From Hericium rajendrae (Eukaryota > Basidiomycota > Agaricomycetes > Russulales > Hericiaceae), in assembly GCA_033439255.1 (NCBI GenBank), contig JAVRDV010000016.1, positions 372,001 through 436,000 of the forward strand: DNA of 64,000 nucleotides, in the 5' to 3' direction. Position 1 is the first letter of the stretch; every line of letters starts with the position of its first letter. Shown here piece by piece: positions 17,501 through 29,186 of the stretch. Both the position numbers and the translations under genes were made by a program. Under the pieces are notes generated by a model. The model was given only the letters and a program-made list of their open reading frames with translations, made no database searches and was not told the DNA's origin.

Positions 17501-17639
17501 AGCCGTGGCTGTACTAGCGAGGCGGAGCAGTTGCATCTGGTGCCATCCTCATCTAATCCCCCATTGCATCCGCCCATCCCCTCTTTCCTCCTCCCCTTTT
17601 CTTTCCTCACAACGACGACGACAAACAATCCTTCTTGCT
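14590..17639. other. Three-kb gene-poor region upstream of PSD2
   Basis: No recognisable gene. The first 200 bp would be the DSN1 promoter and leader, with a 67-codon minus-strand open frame at 14531-14734. Between 15415 and 15860 two short plus-strand frames (starting in an exon-like stretch with TVKSVTGYQLRTISL and then LSEDGKVLPFEYILRT) look mildly protein-like but cannot be joined into a gene or matched to a family; they may be a decayed remnant. 16400-17220 shows nothing. The last 100 bp before 17640 is CT-rich (cccctctttcctcctcccc), a typical fungal promoter/leader pyrimidine tract. Confidence 0.45.
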
Positions 17640-20600
17640 ATGGTTGCCGCGGCAAAGAAGGGCCTCAAGCTCGGCCGCAATGCCCTGCGGTCTGCTGCTC
17701 GCCTCCCAGCTCGCGTCTCCGCCGGACGCGGTAGTGGCAGGAACACCTTCACCCCCATCCCAGGCGAACTTCCTCTCGTTCTTCTTCGTGTTCAGATACT
17801 AGGCTGCTGCGACCTTCTGGCAAAGGACAGAGGCGGCTATAGCGATCCGTATGCCATTGTCGCTGCCCTAGCGCCCTAACCACGCTCACCACCGCGCCAC
17901 TTTAGATTCGTCGTCGTGTCTGTCCTCAGCAAGAGATACCACACTCCTGTCGTCAAACGCAACGTCAACCCTGTGTACGCTGCCAAAGACGCGACTTTCG
18001 ACTTTCCCATCTACCTTTCCCTCGCGGAGAAGCTCGGAGTAGTGGAGCTTGTCGTTTGGGACAAAGATACTTTTAGGAAGGACTACCTCGGCGAGGTCGC
18101 TGTTCCCCTTGAAGACTGGTTCAAAGGCAGCGCCTTTGCATTTGACGATCCGAACAACGAGGTGTGTATTTCTGCTTCACTCGTATATCGTGCGCGTGCA
18201 TTCGCCTTCCGGTGGCGCATAGAGATCATATGCGATATGAGGATTTCGTTTCTACTTTCGGCGCGTGCTGTGTTGTCGTCCGTGCATTACATGTGTGCAG
18301 TGCGATTAGGGCCATTGCCCATATGGGCCCCGCCCCGTCTATTTTTGTGTCTCATCACTCCCGACTTCGTGTTAACTTGACCCCCAGCCCTTCTCGGTCC
18401 CTCTCGTATCTACGCGTACGAACACCAGTGCATCCGGGAGCATTCGCCTCAAGCTCGGGTTCATGAACCCGCCCGATGTGAACAACCTCGCGGAATTCGG
18501 CGAGACGTATCACGAACTCGTCAAGCGTTCCCGACCGAGCCTTGTCTCTGCCCCTCCTGTGCGTTCCCGCTGCTTCTTCAGCCATTCTTAGCTGATTCTC
18601 ACGTGTCATTTCCACGCACGCTCATGCTCTTAAACGTGTCGTGTGACAGACTGAGGGCGTGGGCACCATCCGCTCGCATCAGACGGGCCCAGAGTACGAG
18701 GACGACGGGCTCAGCTCCGACGAGGGTGAGCCAGACGGCGACAGCGACGACGACGAGTTCTTCTCGCCCCCCTCCTCCTCTGCTTCGCCGCGCTCCCTAC
18801 CCAATCTCGTCACCACCTCGCCGTCGCCATCGCTCTCCCTAACGCCGACGCCGACGCCAATACCCATGCCGTCCGAGGTGGCGCCGAGCCCCAAGACGCC
18901 TATACCCATCAGCGTCAGCCCGCCCTCGCCCGTGATCGCGAGCCCGAAGCCGCCCTCGCCCTCGCCCAAGTTGTCATCGCCCGGCTTCTCCATCCCACGC
19001 AAGATCTTCCCGCGCCGCCCGTCAATGCCAATCTCGCAGGGCTCGTGGGACTCGACGCTCGCCAGCACGGGCACAGGCACCGCGTCGACGCCCGCAACGT
19101 CAGTCGGTCGGGAGCGCAGCTCGAGTGCGGGCTTCGCGCCGACGCCGAGCAGCTCGAAGAAGAAGCGCTTGCGCAAGTCGTGGGGCGGAAACAAGAAGAA
19201 GGACTTTGACTTCAATGCGGACAACGATATCGTGGGCATCGTGATGCTCGAGATCTCAAAGGCCACGGACCTCCCGAAGCTACGAAATTGTGCGTATGCC
19301 ATCTCGTCGCGTGAGCGCTTGCTGACGCGTGTACAGTGACGCGGATGGGCTGGGACATGGACCCTTTTGTTGTCATCTCGTTCGGGAAGAAGGTGTTCCG
19401 GACGCGCGTAATTCGCCATTCGTTGAACCCCGTCTGGGACGAGAAGCTGCTCTTCCACGTCCGGCGTTATGAGACGTCCTTCCGCGTGCAACTCACCGTG
19501 CTCGATTGGGACAAGCTCTCGTCGAACGATCACGTCGGCGACGCGAGCTTCGAGGTCGCGCAGCTCACTGCCAACGTGCCACAGAAGGACCCGGAGACGG
19601 GGCTCTACCCGCGCGAAGAGGACGGGCGCCGGACGTTCCAGGAGTTCACCGTCCCGCTGCAAACCGCGAAGGAGATGCCCTGGGAGGCGAAGCACAACCC
19701 GGCGATTACGTTCCGGGCCAAATACCAGCCGTACGACGCGCTGCGGCAGCGCTTCTGGTACCAGTGCCTCGAGCAGTACGACACGGACGACACCGCGACG
19801 CTCTCGCACCTCGAGCTCACGTCGATGCTCGACTCGCTCGGCTCGACGCTCTCGAGCCAGACGCTCAGCACCTTCTTCACGCGCTGGGGCAAGAAGCCGA
19901 CCGAGGACGAGATCACGTACGAGGAGGCGATCCAGTGCCTCGAGGCGGAGCTCTGCCGCCCGCAGAGCGAGAAGCGCCGCATCGCGCACGACGACCCGCG
20001 CGGCGACACCAGCACGGCGGTCACGCCCGCCGCGGGCGCGCTGGGCCCGACGCTCGTGCTCGACGAGCTCGACTTCTCGGGCCCGCCGCTGAACATCCAC
20101 GAGCCGCCGAATGGCACGGCACGGCCGCACCCCGCGCCGCCGGCGCCGCACGCGACGGAGCCGATGCAGAAGCAGCTGGACTGCGCGAACGGGGTCGGCG
20201 CGGATGCGCAGGGGGCGGACTGCCCGGACGCGGCGGACCCGGTCGTGGGCGAGAAGGAGCTCCCGCCGCGCGCGCCGGGCATCCTGCAGCAGCAGGCGTC
20301 GACGTCGTCGTCGGACGCGGAGGACTCGTCGGGCTCGGGCTCGGGCGGGTCTGGGAGCGGCAGTGGCTCGGGCAGCGGGGACTACTCGGGCTCGAGCGGG
20401 GACGAGTCGTTCGAGCGCGTGATCAACGTGAAGAACTGCCCGCTGTGCCACCGCCCGCGGCTGAACGCGAAGGCGGAGCGCGACATCGTGACGCACCTCG
20501 CGGTGTGCGCGAGCCAGGACTGGGCGCGCGTGGACCGGATTATGGTGGGGAATTTTGTGACCGCGAGCCAGGCGCAGCGGAAGTGGTATACCAAGGTGAT

Positions 20601-21860
20601 TTCGAAGGTGTCGGCGGGGAATTATAAGCTCGGCGCGAACTCGGCGAACATCATCGTGCAGAATCGCATGACGGGGCAGTTGGAGGAGGAGAAGATGCAG
20701 GTGTATGTGCGGCTGGGTATCCGGTTGCTTTACAAGGTTCGTAGGTCTAAGAATCTGGTTACGGGTGCGCTGGGCTCACTTGACACGCATAGGGTGCTCG
20801 TGGCAAGATGGAAGGTGCAAGAGGTGTGTTTGGGCATTGTCTTTAATGAATCCATCCTGACTTTTCCTCTAGCTCGTCGATTGCTGAAGTCGTTATCTAT
20901 AAAACAAGGAGTTAAATACGATTCCCCGGAGTCCGCACAAGATATCCCAACTTTCATTGCATTCCATAACCTTAAGGTCGAAGAAATATTAGAGCCTATC
21001 AGTTCATTCAGTGGGTGCTCTGCCTCTCTGTGCTGGACAGCGTCTAATTCAGACTCTTCAGAAACATTCAACCAATTTTTCTACCGAAAGCTCAAACCCG
21101 AAGCCCGACCGGTGGAGGAGCCCGATAACCCCTACCGTCTCGTTAGCGCTGCAGACTGCCGTCTCATGACGTTCGAGACAGTGTCCGAGGCGACGCGGCT
21201 GTGGATCAAGGGCCGCGAATTCACGGTCCCGCGGCTGCTTGGTGAGGCCTACAAGGACCAAGCAGAGCGTTACAGCGGGGGCGCGCTCGCTATTTTCCGG
21301 CTTGCACCGCAGGACTACCATCGCTTCCACGTTCCCGTCGATGGCACAATCGGCCCAATGACGGACATCCATGGCGAATACTATACCGTCAACGTCAGTT
21401 TCGTTGCTACTGTGATAGAGACAGAGACCCAGCTGACTTTCGTTGCGATGTAGCCGCAAGCCATCCGGTCCCCGTTGGATGTGTATGGCGAGAACGTGCG
21501 CAAGATCGTGCCGATCGACAGCCCGCAGTTTGGACGCGTTATGGCCGTTTGTGTGGGTGCGATGATGGTCGGGAGCATTAAGACGACGGTCGTGCCTGGG
21601 CAGCAGGTCAAGCGAGGGGAAGAGTTCGGCTATTTTGCCTTCGGTGAGTCGAACGTTTCGCATTTCGTGTTATAGGTCCTGACGTTTGCATAGGCGGCTC
21701 GACCATTGTTATGCTGTTCGAGAAAGGCGTGGTGGAGTGGGACGAAGACTTGCTCATTAATGGACGCGCATCTTTGGAAACGCTGGTGCGCGTTGGAATG
21801 GGCATTGGCCGACGACGGAACGTCCCTCTCAGCCTGACAAACGGCAGCCCCAAGGCCTAG
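17640..21860 (+). CDS. PSD2: Phosphatidylserine decarboxylase proenzyme 2 (C2-domain, PSD2 type)
   Basis: PSD2 makes phosphatidylethanolamine from phosphatidylserine at endosome/Golgi membranes. The start at 17640 gives MVAAAKKGLKLGRNALRS. Domains in order: a first C2 domain (PLVLLRVQILGCCDLLAKD ... GVVELVVWDKDTFRKDYLG, about 17760-18170); a long acidic and Ser/Pro-rich linker (18660-19190); a second C2 domain (DPFVVISFGKK then NPVWDEKLLF ... LDWDKLSSNDHVGD, about 19230-19560); an EF-hand-like loop DTDDTATLSHLE (about 19782-19817); and a Cys/His cluster CPLCHRPR ... THLAVC (20437-20511). The decarboxylase domain follows (TFNQFFYRKLKPEARPVEE, RLWIKGREF, HRFHVPVDGTIG). The self-cleavage motif FGGST lies near 21690-21705, split from the upstream exon by an intron. 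The Ser of GGST becomes the pyruvoyl group. All catalytic parts are present. Base composition changes sharply near 20550-20730. Confidence 0.95.
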
Positions 21861-22299
21861 TTACCTGTACTGATCACACATGGATTTCTTCTGCACATTG
21901 ACTGGACTGCTTGCAATACCCGTATGCACTTTTGTGGAAATGGAACGTCACCCATTGCAGTTTCCGTTTCGTGCTTTCATTGTTGTCCTTCGCTCACTCG
22001 CGATTTCGCATCCGCCCATAGTCTTGTTTACTCTGATGTACGCATAATCCACACCTACATATCCGGAATGGTCAGTTGCTGTTGTTGCTATACCCGATGA
22101 TGCACTGGAGAGCGATACTGTGGTCTTCCTGTAAATCCATCTACATGAACGAATCGAAATCGCGGTATGTGCTCGTGACAGAATGTTGTTGTCACGTGCA
22201 GAGGTGTAGACGCGTGGATTTCGCAAAGTGCATGTGGCTTGTTCTCGTCCATGTCAGGTTTCTCTCAAACACTGTTCCCTAACCATTCGAGGCATCGTA
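21861..22299. other. Intergenic region between PSD2 and the C2H2 gene
   Basis: 439 bp with the PSD2 3' end and the promoter of the next gene. No TATA box and no further gene were seen. Confidence 0.5.
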
Positions 22300-24366
22300 A
22301 TGTCAGCAGGTGATGATTATTTGAAGAATGTACAGTGAACAGTCACTTATTATACAGCAGAGGCACCCACAGCAGACGATGGCGAGGAGTGGAACGAAGA
22401 AGACGAGGATTACGATGAGGAGGAAGAAGTCGATGCGGATGCAGAGGCCGAAGAGATCGCACGACGGCTGAACGACCAGCTCTGGGCGGAAATTAGCAAG
22501 GCGCAAGCTGAGGCTGCGGCGACTGCTGCTGTGCCCGTTTCTCAGGTCAGCGCTCCCCCTCCACCCTCTGGCCCTACGACCGCACCGGCCGCCACTGCTG
22601 CCCAGCACGGCGCAGGTACCCAATTACATCCAGGTACTGCTCCTTCAAAGACAAGGCATACGAAGCTCGAGGAGGCTCTTACGACCATGAAGGCCATCCT
22701 CGAGTACACGGCCAAGGATCCTCTAGCCCAGTCTACCCTACGCACGACTCTCGTCCCTAATTCTGATGGATCGAATGTCCTTGATATCCTCAATTCTACT
22801 GTCGCCTCTGGCTCACTCTCGAAAGACCTCGCCGGTCGGTTCAGCCATCTCCTCGTATCGCTGGCTCGCTCCGAGACTTTATTTTCGTCCCTCCGCCACT
22901 CAAATGCGTCGTCTATTCAGCTGGAGCAGGGAAAACGGAAGAGGGAAGAGATAGAGGTAGAAATTTCGGACCCGCGCACTGCGAAGCGGCCGATGTACCA
23001 ACCACCTCCATCCTATGATCTTCATCACCAAATCAACGAGGCCAGCCGTATCATCACGAATGCATTGACACCTCTCGCACACCCGTCAAGCAAGGACCAG
23101 CCATTAGACCCAAGAGTCATCGCATCCACACAGCTGCAGCTCCACCAAGTTTTCTTATTCGCCGTCACATCGGCGGCACAGGGCGGCCACGCGACTCATG
23201 CACTACAGGAGATTGGTGGCCTCATACAAGTCCTGGGCGTATTGAGCGGCATCCAGATCGGAGGCCCATCTGCTCCCCCACCTCCCCCAGGCTTCCCGCA
23301 CGACCCCTCTGCGCCATGGATACCCCCAGGCCATCCCTCGCCCTTCACGCACGACATCGGCACGGCCGTCTACTCTTGCCCATTCCCGAACTGCTCCAAG
23401 ACCTTCTCGCGTCTCTTCAACATGCGCACGCACCATCGCGCGCACACGACCGTCCGCCCATTCCACTGCCGCCACTGCCCGGCATCCTTCGCGCGGAACC
23501 ACGACCTCAAGCGGCACGTGCGACTGCACGGCGGGCGCGCGTGGAAGTGCGCGGGGTGCGACAAGGTCTTCTCGCGGCGCGATGCGATCATGCGGCACAA
23601 GAAGAGCAGCGGACTGCGCGCCGCAGGGAAGGGCGGAAAGGGCGGGAAAGGTGGCGGCGAGGCGTGCGTCGGCGCGGAGATCGTCGAGGTGCAGGTCGAC
23701 CGCCCGGACGACGACGAGACGCGGCACGCGCGCCTGTGGAGCGGCGTCACGGGGGGGATGCCGCCGAACACGCAGGGGCTCGCGCCGCTGGGGCCGGAGG
23801 CGCTCGAGGAGGGCGAAATTCGGCCGGAGGTGCTCAGGGCGGCGCAGCTCGCGGTGCTCGCGCTGCATCCGCTGCTGCAGGCCTGCGTGTCGCACTCGTC
23901 GGGCGTCGCACCTGGGCCGATGGCCGTGGCGCCTGGGGGCACGCTGAGTGCGCCAGAACTACACACCGGGCAGGCGACACTGGCGAGCATCATTGCGCGC
24001 ACGCAGCTGCAGACAGTCGCGACGGCGGAGGCAGCTCAAGAGCAGGGCGCGGGAGCGGAATCCTCGCAAGAAGCTGCTTCTGCATCCGCGGCGATGCAGA
24101 GTGGCACGTTTCCAGACCACCATGTGGAGGACAAGTTTCAGGGGCGCGATCGGACTGTCGATGCCGCTTCTTCGAATGCCACGATGCCGTCGCTATCGGT
24201 CTATGGTTTGTCGGACGAGCAGGCGCAATTGCTCCAGATGGCGATAGCCAATGCAGCCTCCGCCGCACAGCTGCAGGCTGAGGCTGAAGCGGCCCTCGAG
24301 GAGCAGGAAGATTTTGACGATGATGATTTCGAGGGAGAGGAGAGCGACGGTGAGCATGCTGGATGA
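22300..24366 (+). CDS. C2H2 zinc-finger transcription factor
   Basis: A probable nuclear DNA-binding regulator with unknown targets. The start is at 22300 with a tiny first exon (MSA plus one base), then an intron to about 22350 ending tatacag. This leads into the acidic stretch EAPTADDGEEWNEEDEDYDE and a helical segment RRLNDQLWAEISKAQAEA; the remaining exon is uninterrupted to 24366. The zinc fingers lie together. Finger 1 is YSCPFPNC ... RTHHRAH (C-x4-C-x12-H-x3-H, about 23371-23442) and finger 2 is FHCRHCPASFARNHDL ... RHVRLH (C-x2-C). A third, WKCAGCDKVFSRRDAIMRH, lacks the usual second His at its end and may be degenerate or use another ligand. Finger 1's PNC spacing resembles the Zap1/Rim101 style of fungal fingers. 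The C-terminal tail is acidic (EEQEDFDDDDFEGEESDGEH), a possible activation region. Confidence 0.88.
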
Positions 24367-24720
24367 CGATTCGATATTCTGCCTGTAGCATAAGGTATAC
24401 TGGTGTAATGAGAACGTGGGCATTTCTTTGATCATATGTTCACTGGTGCGAGTCTGGCCGTCTATTATGGCGGGCCGCGGAGCCACGAGATCTCGTGCAG
24501 AAATGCTAATATGCTCTGTTCCTAGGTTCGTAGCATGCGTCAGGTGTGGATTTCCCATGGTTTCTATATTGGCTTGGTTACACGAGCACGTTTGCTTCTT
24601 CGCGGCTGCCGAGTGAAGATTCGTCTAATAATGTTTGTCTTTGAACGTGCGTTTGCGTCCGCTTTTCTTGTCCTTTAAATTTGAGCGTACGGTGTCTGCC
24701 ACCTCCCCCAGACCACAACG
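24367..24720. other. Intergenic region upstream of sphingomyelinase
   Basis: 354 bp. A TTTAAAT element near 24675-24682 lies about 45 bp before the start codon at 24721 and may serve as a TATA-like element. Nothing else was seen. Confidence 0.4.
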
Positions 24721-27275
24721 ATGCTCGTCTTTGTGACTCTGCTTCTCGCTCATACTTTGCTCGTTCGGGCAAGCTTGCAGGACGACATTATCTCAGCCTT
24801 ACAAAACGCCGCCGATTGTGCAGCTTGTCATGCCATTCTCCTTCCTCCGTTGCAGGCACTTGCTCACTTGGGTAATGATGCCTTCGCGGGCACTATAACC
24901 TCCATATGCCAGACTCTGCATGTAAGTTCCGCATGCATGTCTTGATCATCCTGAACCCTGGTGTTTGCGCACGCCTACAGTTTGCCGACGACGACGTTTG
25001 TGCGGGTGAAATGAATCGCACTGGAATCATTATGGCGCATTCTCTCCGTCTCTTCACTATTGGCGGAACCACGGCGACAAAGTTCTGTGAAGCGAGTTTC
25101 GGTCTATGCCAGGTCTGTCTCCCGCATGCCTCGGTTTGCCTTATTCTTGGATAACTTTGGCCTACAGCAACCTCCCGTCACGCCGTTCACTATGCAGTTC
25201 CCTAGCCCGCGTCCCTCCCAGCCGCAGACCTTCACCTCCAAGGGACGCACTCCATTCCAGGTAGTGCATCTGTCCGACGTGCACATCGATAGGCAGTACA
25301 CGGTGCGCTGCAGTCCTCCTTAACCTGTGTAAGCTGACGAATTGCTAGTAGGTCGGCGCCGACGCGAACTGCACGAAGAGTATCTGCTGCAGAAACTACG
25401 CGGACCAGACCGGACCCATCACAGAGCCGGCCGGGCCGTTCGGGAACCACGACTGCGACTCCCCCAGCACGCTTGCGGAGAGCTTGGTTCAGGCCACGAA
25501 CACCATCGGAGCCAAGGCCGCCTTTTCGATCTTCACTGGTGACATTGTCGAAGGTGAGCGCCTGGATTGTGAGAGTATACAATGGGTGTGCTTGACGCTG
25601 CGTTTTGTAGGTGCAACCTGGCTTATTACCAAAGAGTTCGTTTAAGTGAGACTATCTCGCTGAATCACCTTCTGAACCATCCGGCAGTGAAGTCAGTGAT
25701 GACCTTGTGGCCTGGGATGTCCAGATGTCACAAGGCATCAACATTACTGTATACCCTGCTATCGGTACGCTGCTCTCTCTTGGACCCATAGCCATTAAGC
25801 TCCTGACGATGGTTTACTCTTACAGGAAACCAGTACGTTATGTTGAACATTGCAGGGGCGCCCGGTCGGAACTTACGAACCCGCCCATAGCGACACCGTT
25901 CCTGTCAACAGCTTCTCGAGAAACATTACGAATACTACCCTGGACCCCCAATGGGTGTTCGACATTCAGAGTGCTCAGTGGGAGGTAGGCTTGTCGCTCT
26001 GCAGGCAATTGTGCAGCTCATCGAAGTCCCGTGTGCAAGTCATCCATAGGCTCGGACGCAGCGAAGCAGACGCATGACATCTCTGGTTCCTACGCTGTGC
26101 AAGTGCCTGGCACCAATCTTCGGTACGCGCATTTAGATTTTTATTTGACGATGTCGCGGCTTCATCAGTCGTGCGCAGCATTCTTTCCATGAACACGCAA
26201 TATTGGTACAAAGAAAAGTATGTCGAAAACTGAAATTATCAATCTTCTCGCTTCGCTTACGACTGTACATCAGCCTCTGGCTCTATGATCGCGACGAACA
26301 AGTGTATGTCGTCCGTCGATAGTTCATCCTACGCACTCACCGTCGGTATAGTCCAGATGCGAACGGCCTGTTCGCATTCATGGTCGAGCAACTGCAGATT
26401 GCGGAGGACGCAGGCCAGCGCGTCTGGATCATCGGCCACATCCCGTCTGGCAAAGCAGACTTCGCCCACGACCCGGTGCGTCTACAACCGATTGATCCAG
26501 AGCATCGCTGAGTTGGTGTCGCAGTCGAATTATTACGACCAGATCGTGCAGAGGTACAACAACACCATTGCGGCCCAGTTTTTCGGCCACAGTCACAAGG
26601 TTCGCACCTCAACGTCAATCACTGCATTGTATTCAATTTTGCTGACTTGCTGCAAATAATCCAGGATCAGTTCGAGATCGCGTACTCCGATTGGGAAAAC
26701 CGCAACGCCGACACTGCGGATAGCATCCTCTTCATCGGGCCCGCGCTGACGCCTACCAGTACGTCGTCTCCTCGTCGCCGCCGTCTCTATTTCGTGAACA
26801 GCGGTCTTTAGGTGGCAATCCTGCGTTCAAGCTCTACGATGTCGATCCGGACACGTACGAGGTGATGGACATGAAGGTCTACATGAGTACGCGCAACCCT
26901 GCGCCCGTGTCACCAAACTGATGAAAGTCCGTAGCAAACGTCTCGAACCCGAACTTCCAGACGAAGCGTGAGTAGGCCTGCCGAATGGTAGCAAGTCATG
27001 CTGAAGTCGCCTTCTCAGCGACCTGGGAGCTGTACTACTCGGCACGCGAGTCCTATGGCCCGCTCGTCGGCCCGCTGGGCCCCACAGACTCGCTGAACGC
27101 GTCGTTCTGGCACCAGCTGACGGACGTGTTCGCCGCGAACGAGACGGCGTTCCAGCTCTGGAACACGCGCATCAGCCGCGGCGGCGCGATCAGCGCGTGC
27201 ACCGGAGCGTGCATAGACACGACGATATGCGACATGCGGTCTGCGCGGTCGGAGAATAATTGCGTCAGTACTTAG
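24721..27275 (+). CDS. Secreted acid sphingomyelinase-like phosphodiesterase (calcineurin-like metallophosphatase)
   Basis: Hydrolyses sphingomyelin or related phospholipid head groups using two metal ions; probably secreted or vacuolar. MLVFVTLLLAHTLLVRA at 24721 is a signal peptide. A saposin-like Cys-rich region follows (ADCAACHAILLPPLQAL, TSICQTLH, FCEASFGLCQ). The metallophosphatase core shows D-x-H in VVHLSDVHIDRQY (about 25261-25299), FTGDIVEG (near 25540), GNHD, IIGHIPSG (near 26430-26450) and FFGHSHK (about 26580-26600), so all the metal-binding blocks are present. GNHD is split by an intron (exon ends AACCA, next exon starts CGACACC after cccatag near 25890), giving GNHDTVPVNSFSRNITN. 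The C-terminal region (WELYYSARESYG ... ISACTGACIDTTICDMRS) matches the acid sphingomyelinase C-terminal domain, ending at 27275. About a dozen introns interrupt it. Multiple N-glycosylation-type NxT sites agree with secretion. Confidence 0.92.
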
Positions 27276-29186
27276 ATTGTCGTGGTGTCGATGTCAATGC
27301 TGACGAGCGCGCGCAGGATGTGGCGACGCCTGGTCTTCAGCTCAAACGCAGCGAGGTGGGAGATGTCCATCTCGAGGCTGACGAGTGCGAGGGACAGAGC
27401 GTAAGCTCCATGCTGAAGACGTTCATCAGAGGACGGCAGGGTTGAAGCACTGCTACACGGCATTCATGCTACAAAGGTTATACAGGTTCGTTACCTAGGG
27501 TCAACCTACGGTTGTTGATATCGGCGATTTTAAATAAGTCACATTTCTTTCTCGAATGTATCGTGCCCCGAAGTTATACACTGTCACGTCTCCTCAGCTC
27601 TGCCCAAATCATATGGACGATATTAAATACGCACCACATGCGCCGGCGACGTGCTTGTTCTGCACAGCCCTCTCGACGCACGCGCCGTTGCGGTTTTGTT
27701 GTTCGCGACGACAAGACGCGTGTGACGGCTAGACCATCACGGAGGAGGGCACCGTGCGCGCGCGCAGGGATCCTGCTTCTGGCGCGAAGACGTTCTTGTC
27801 GATTCCCAGCTCCATTCTTCTAGCGCACCGCCCCATCGCTGGGGCTCCGTGACCGGCCTTCTTCGCGTCGGCGACGGTCATGGCGATTCTCCCCGTTGAG
27901 AGCGGGGGCAGAGCGGGGGATGCCGCGCGCGACGGCAGCAGCGCAGGGAGAGCGCATAGTCGATCCGTTCGCCGACGATGCTGGCGATATGCGCATGTTG
28001 TTGAGCGACCTCTGATCCATGACGTGGTACCGGGCCTCTGAATACCAATCACTCGCTTTACGTGGCCTCGTGCCCGAGCAATGAAGGCGCGTCCGCCAAA
28101 TCGTTCCTCGGACGCTCAAGCGAGATGCCTCCATCGTGCCCCTCGAGACGTCACCATCTGTGTCAGTGTATAGATCGCTGCGACGTGCACGCATGGTTCG
28201 AGGTCTGTACACGGTTCATTGAGCGCGTCGTAGATGGGCATGCGAAGCTGCCAGAGCAGCCACGGCGGTCGGGCACACGACATGAGCAGACGGAGCACTC
28301 CATGCGAAGCTGGCCCGTATCATCGTGAGGTCCTTTAAACAAGCAGCGCACGACCTACTCTGCGCTTCTCCCGCCCCGCCGGGCAGTCGCCGGGCCCACA
28401 GCACAGTGCAGAAATGGGCCGTCCAAGATGAGCTACGGCTGAGCGCACCGTAATCTTTCTCCACTCTTCGGAGATGCGGCGCATAGGCGCTGGCTCTGGC
28501 TTGAAGTCTGTCGTCCACGCTGGCCTGTGATTACTGTAAGGGCTGCTGTTTCGAGGACACGTCGCCGATATTTCCATTCCGCTTCCTATGGCCTGGTATG
28601 CTCACCGGCACCGCTCTTGAGCTTGACATCGGCAGAACAAACCGCTGAACAGCCCCAGAGACGGAAAAGCCTAGACCGTCGCCAGGCCCCCTTCGTCGAC
28701 GTGGTTCGTGTGGAGCCACGATGGCTTCTGGCCTTCGTGCCGATCCATGACACGCGCGCGTTTGACGTCTGATATACTTATTGATGTCCAAATTCACCCC
28801 GTCTCCACGCGACACGTGCACAGCAGCACGAAGTCGACATGCATCACCGCCCAATTTTAGCCCACTGCCACCGCAAACCAAAGAAAGAATCGACGGACTG
28901 GGTATCAATCACACAAACGCCAGAAAAAGGGAAAAATAATTGGGAATAAGTCCATCGTTCCTAAAGGTCCAGTAAGAAGAGCAATGGGCAAACTAGGATA
29001 TAATAACGTTGGGTAACAAAGTTCGGCGGGTGCAGTGCGGTATCGATAGCGGTCTATGGCATCGGACCTCGTTCTCATCAGCGCCACCACCCCATCACCA
29101 CCCAACACGGCGACTAAGAGAATCCAGTAACATCACCAGGTCATTACGTGCGTGTCCGAAGCGTCGTTCGCGAAAGAGGGACTCGC
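27276..29186. other. Gene-poor region with overlapping GC-rich frames
   Basis: About 1.9 kb without a recognisable gene. Around 27700-28500 several open frames overlap on both strands (for example 27820-28212 minus and 28062-28328 plus), but none has a family motif or clean splice structure. A plus-strand stretch ending ERIVDPFADDAGDMRMLLSDL (stop near 28014) is the most protein-like piece and could be the tail of a decayed gene. Nothing firmer can be said. Confidence 0.4.

Noticed and set aside
18679-20496. 605-codon minus-strand frame
   Set aside because: Antisense shadow of the GC-rich PSD2 exons; its composition is almost only Arg/Ala/Val/Leu/Glu.
27820-28212. 130-codon minus-strand frame
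   Set aside because: Overlapped by plus-strand frames of similar length, no motif, Arg/Ser-rich composition typical of antisense noise.
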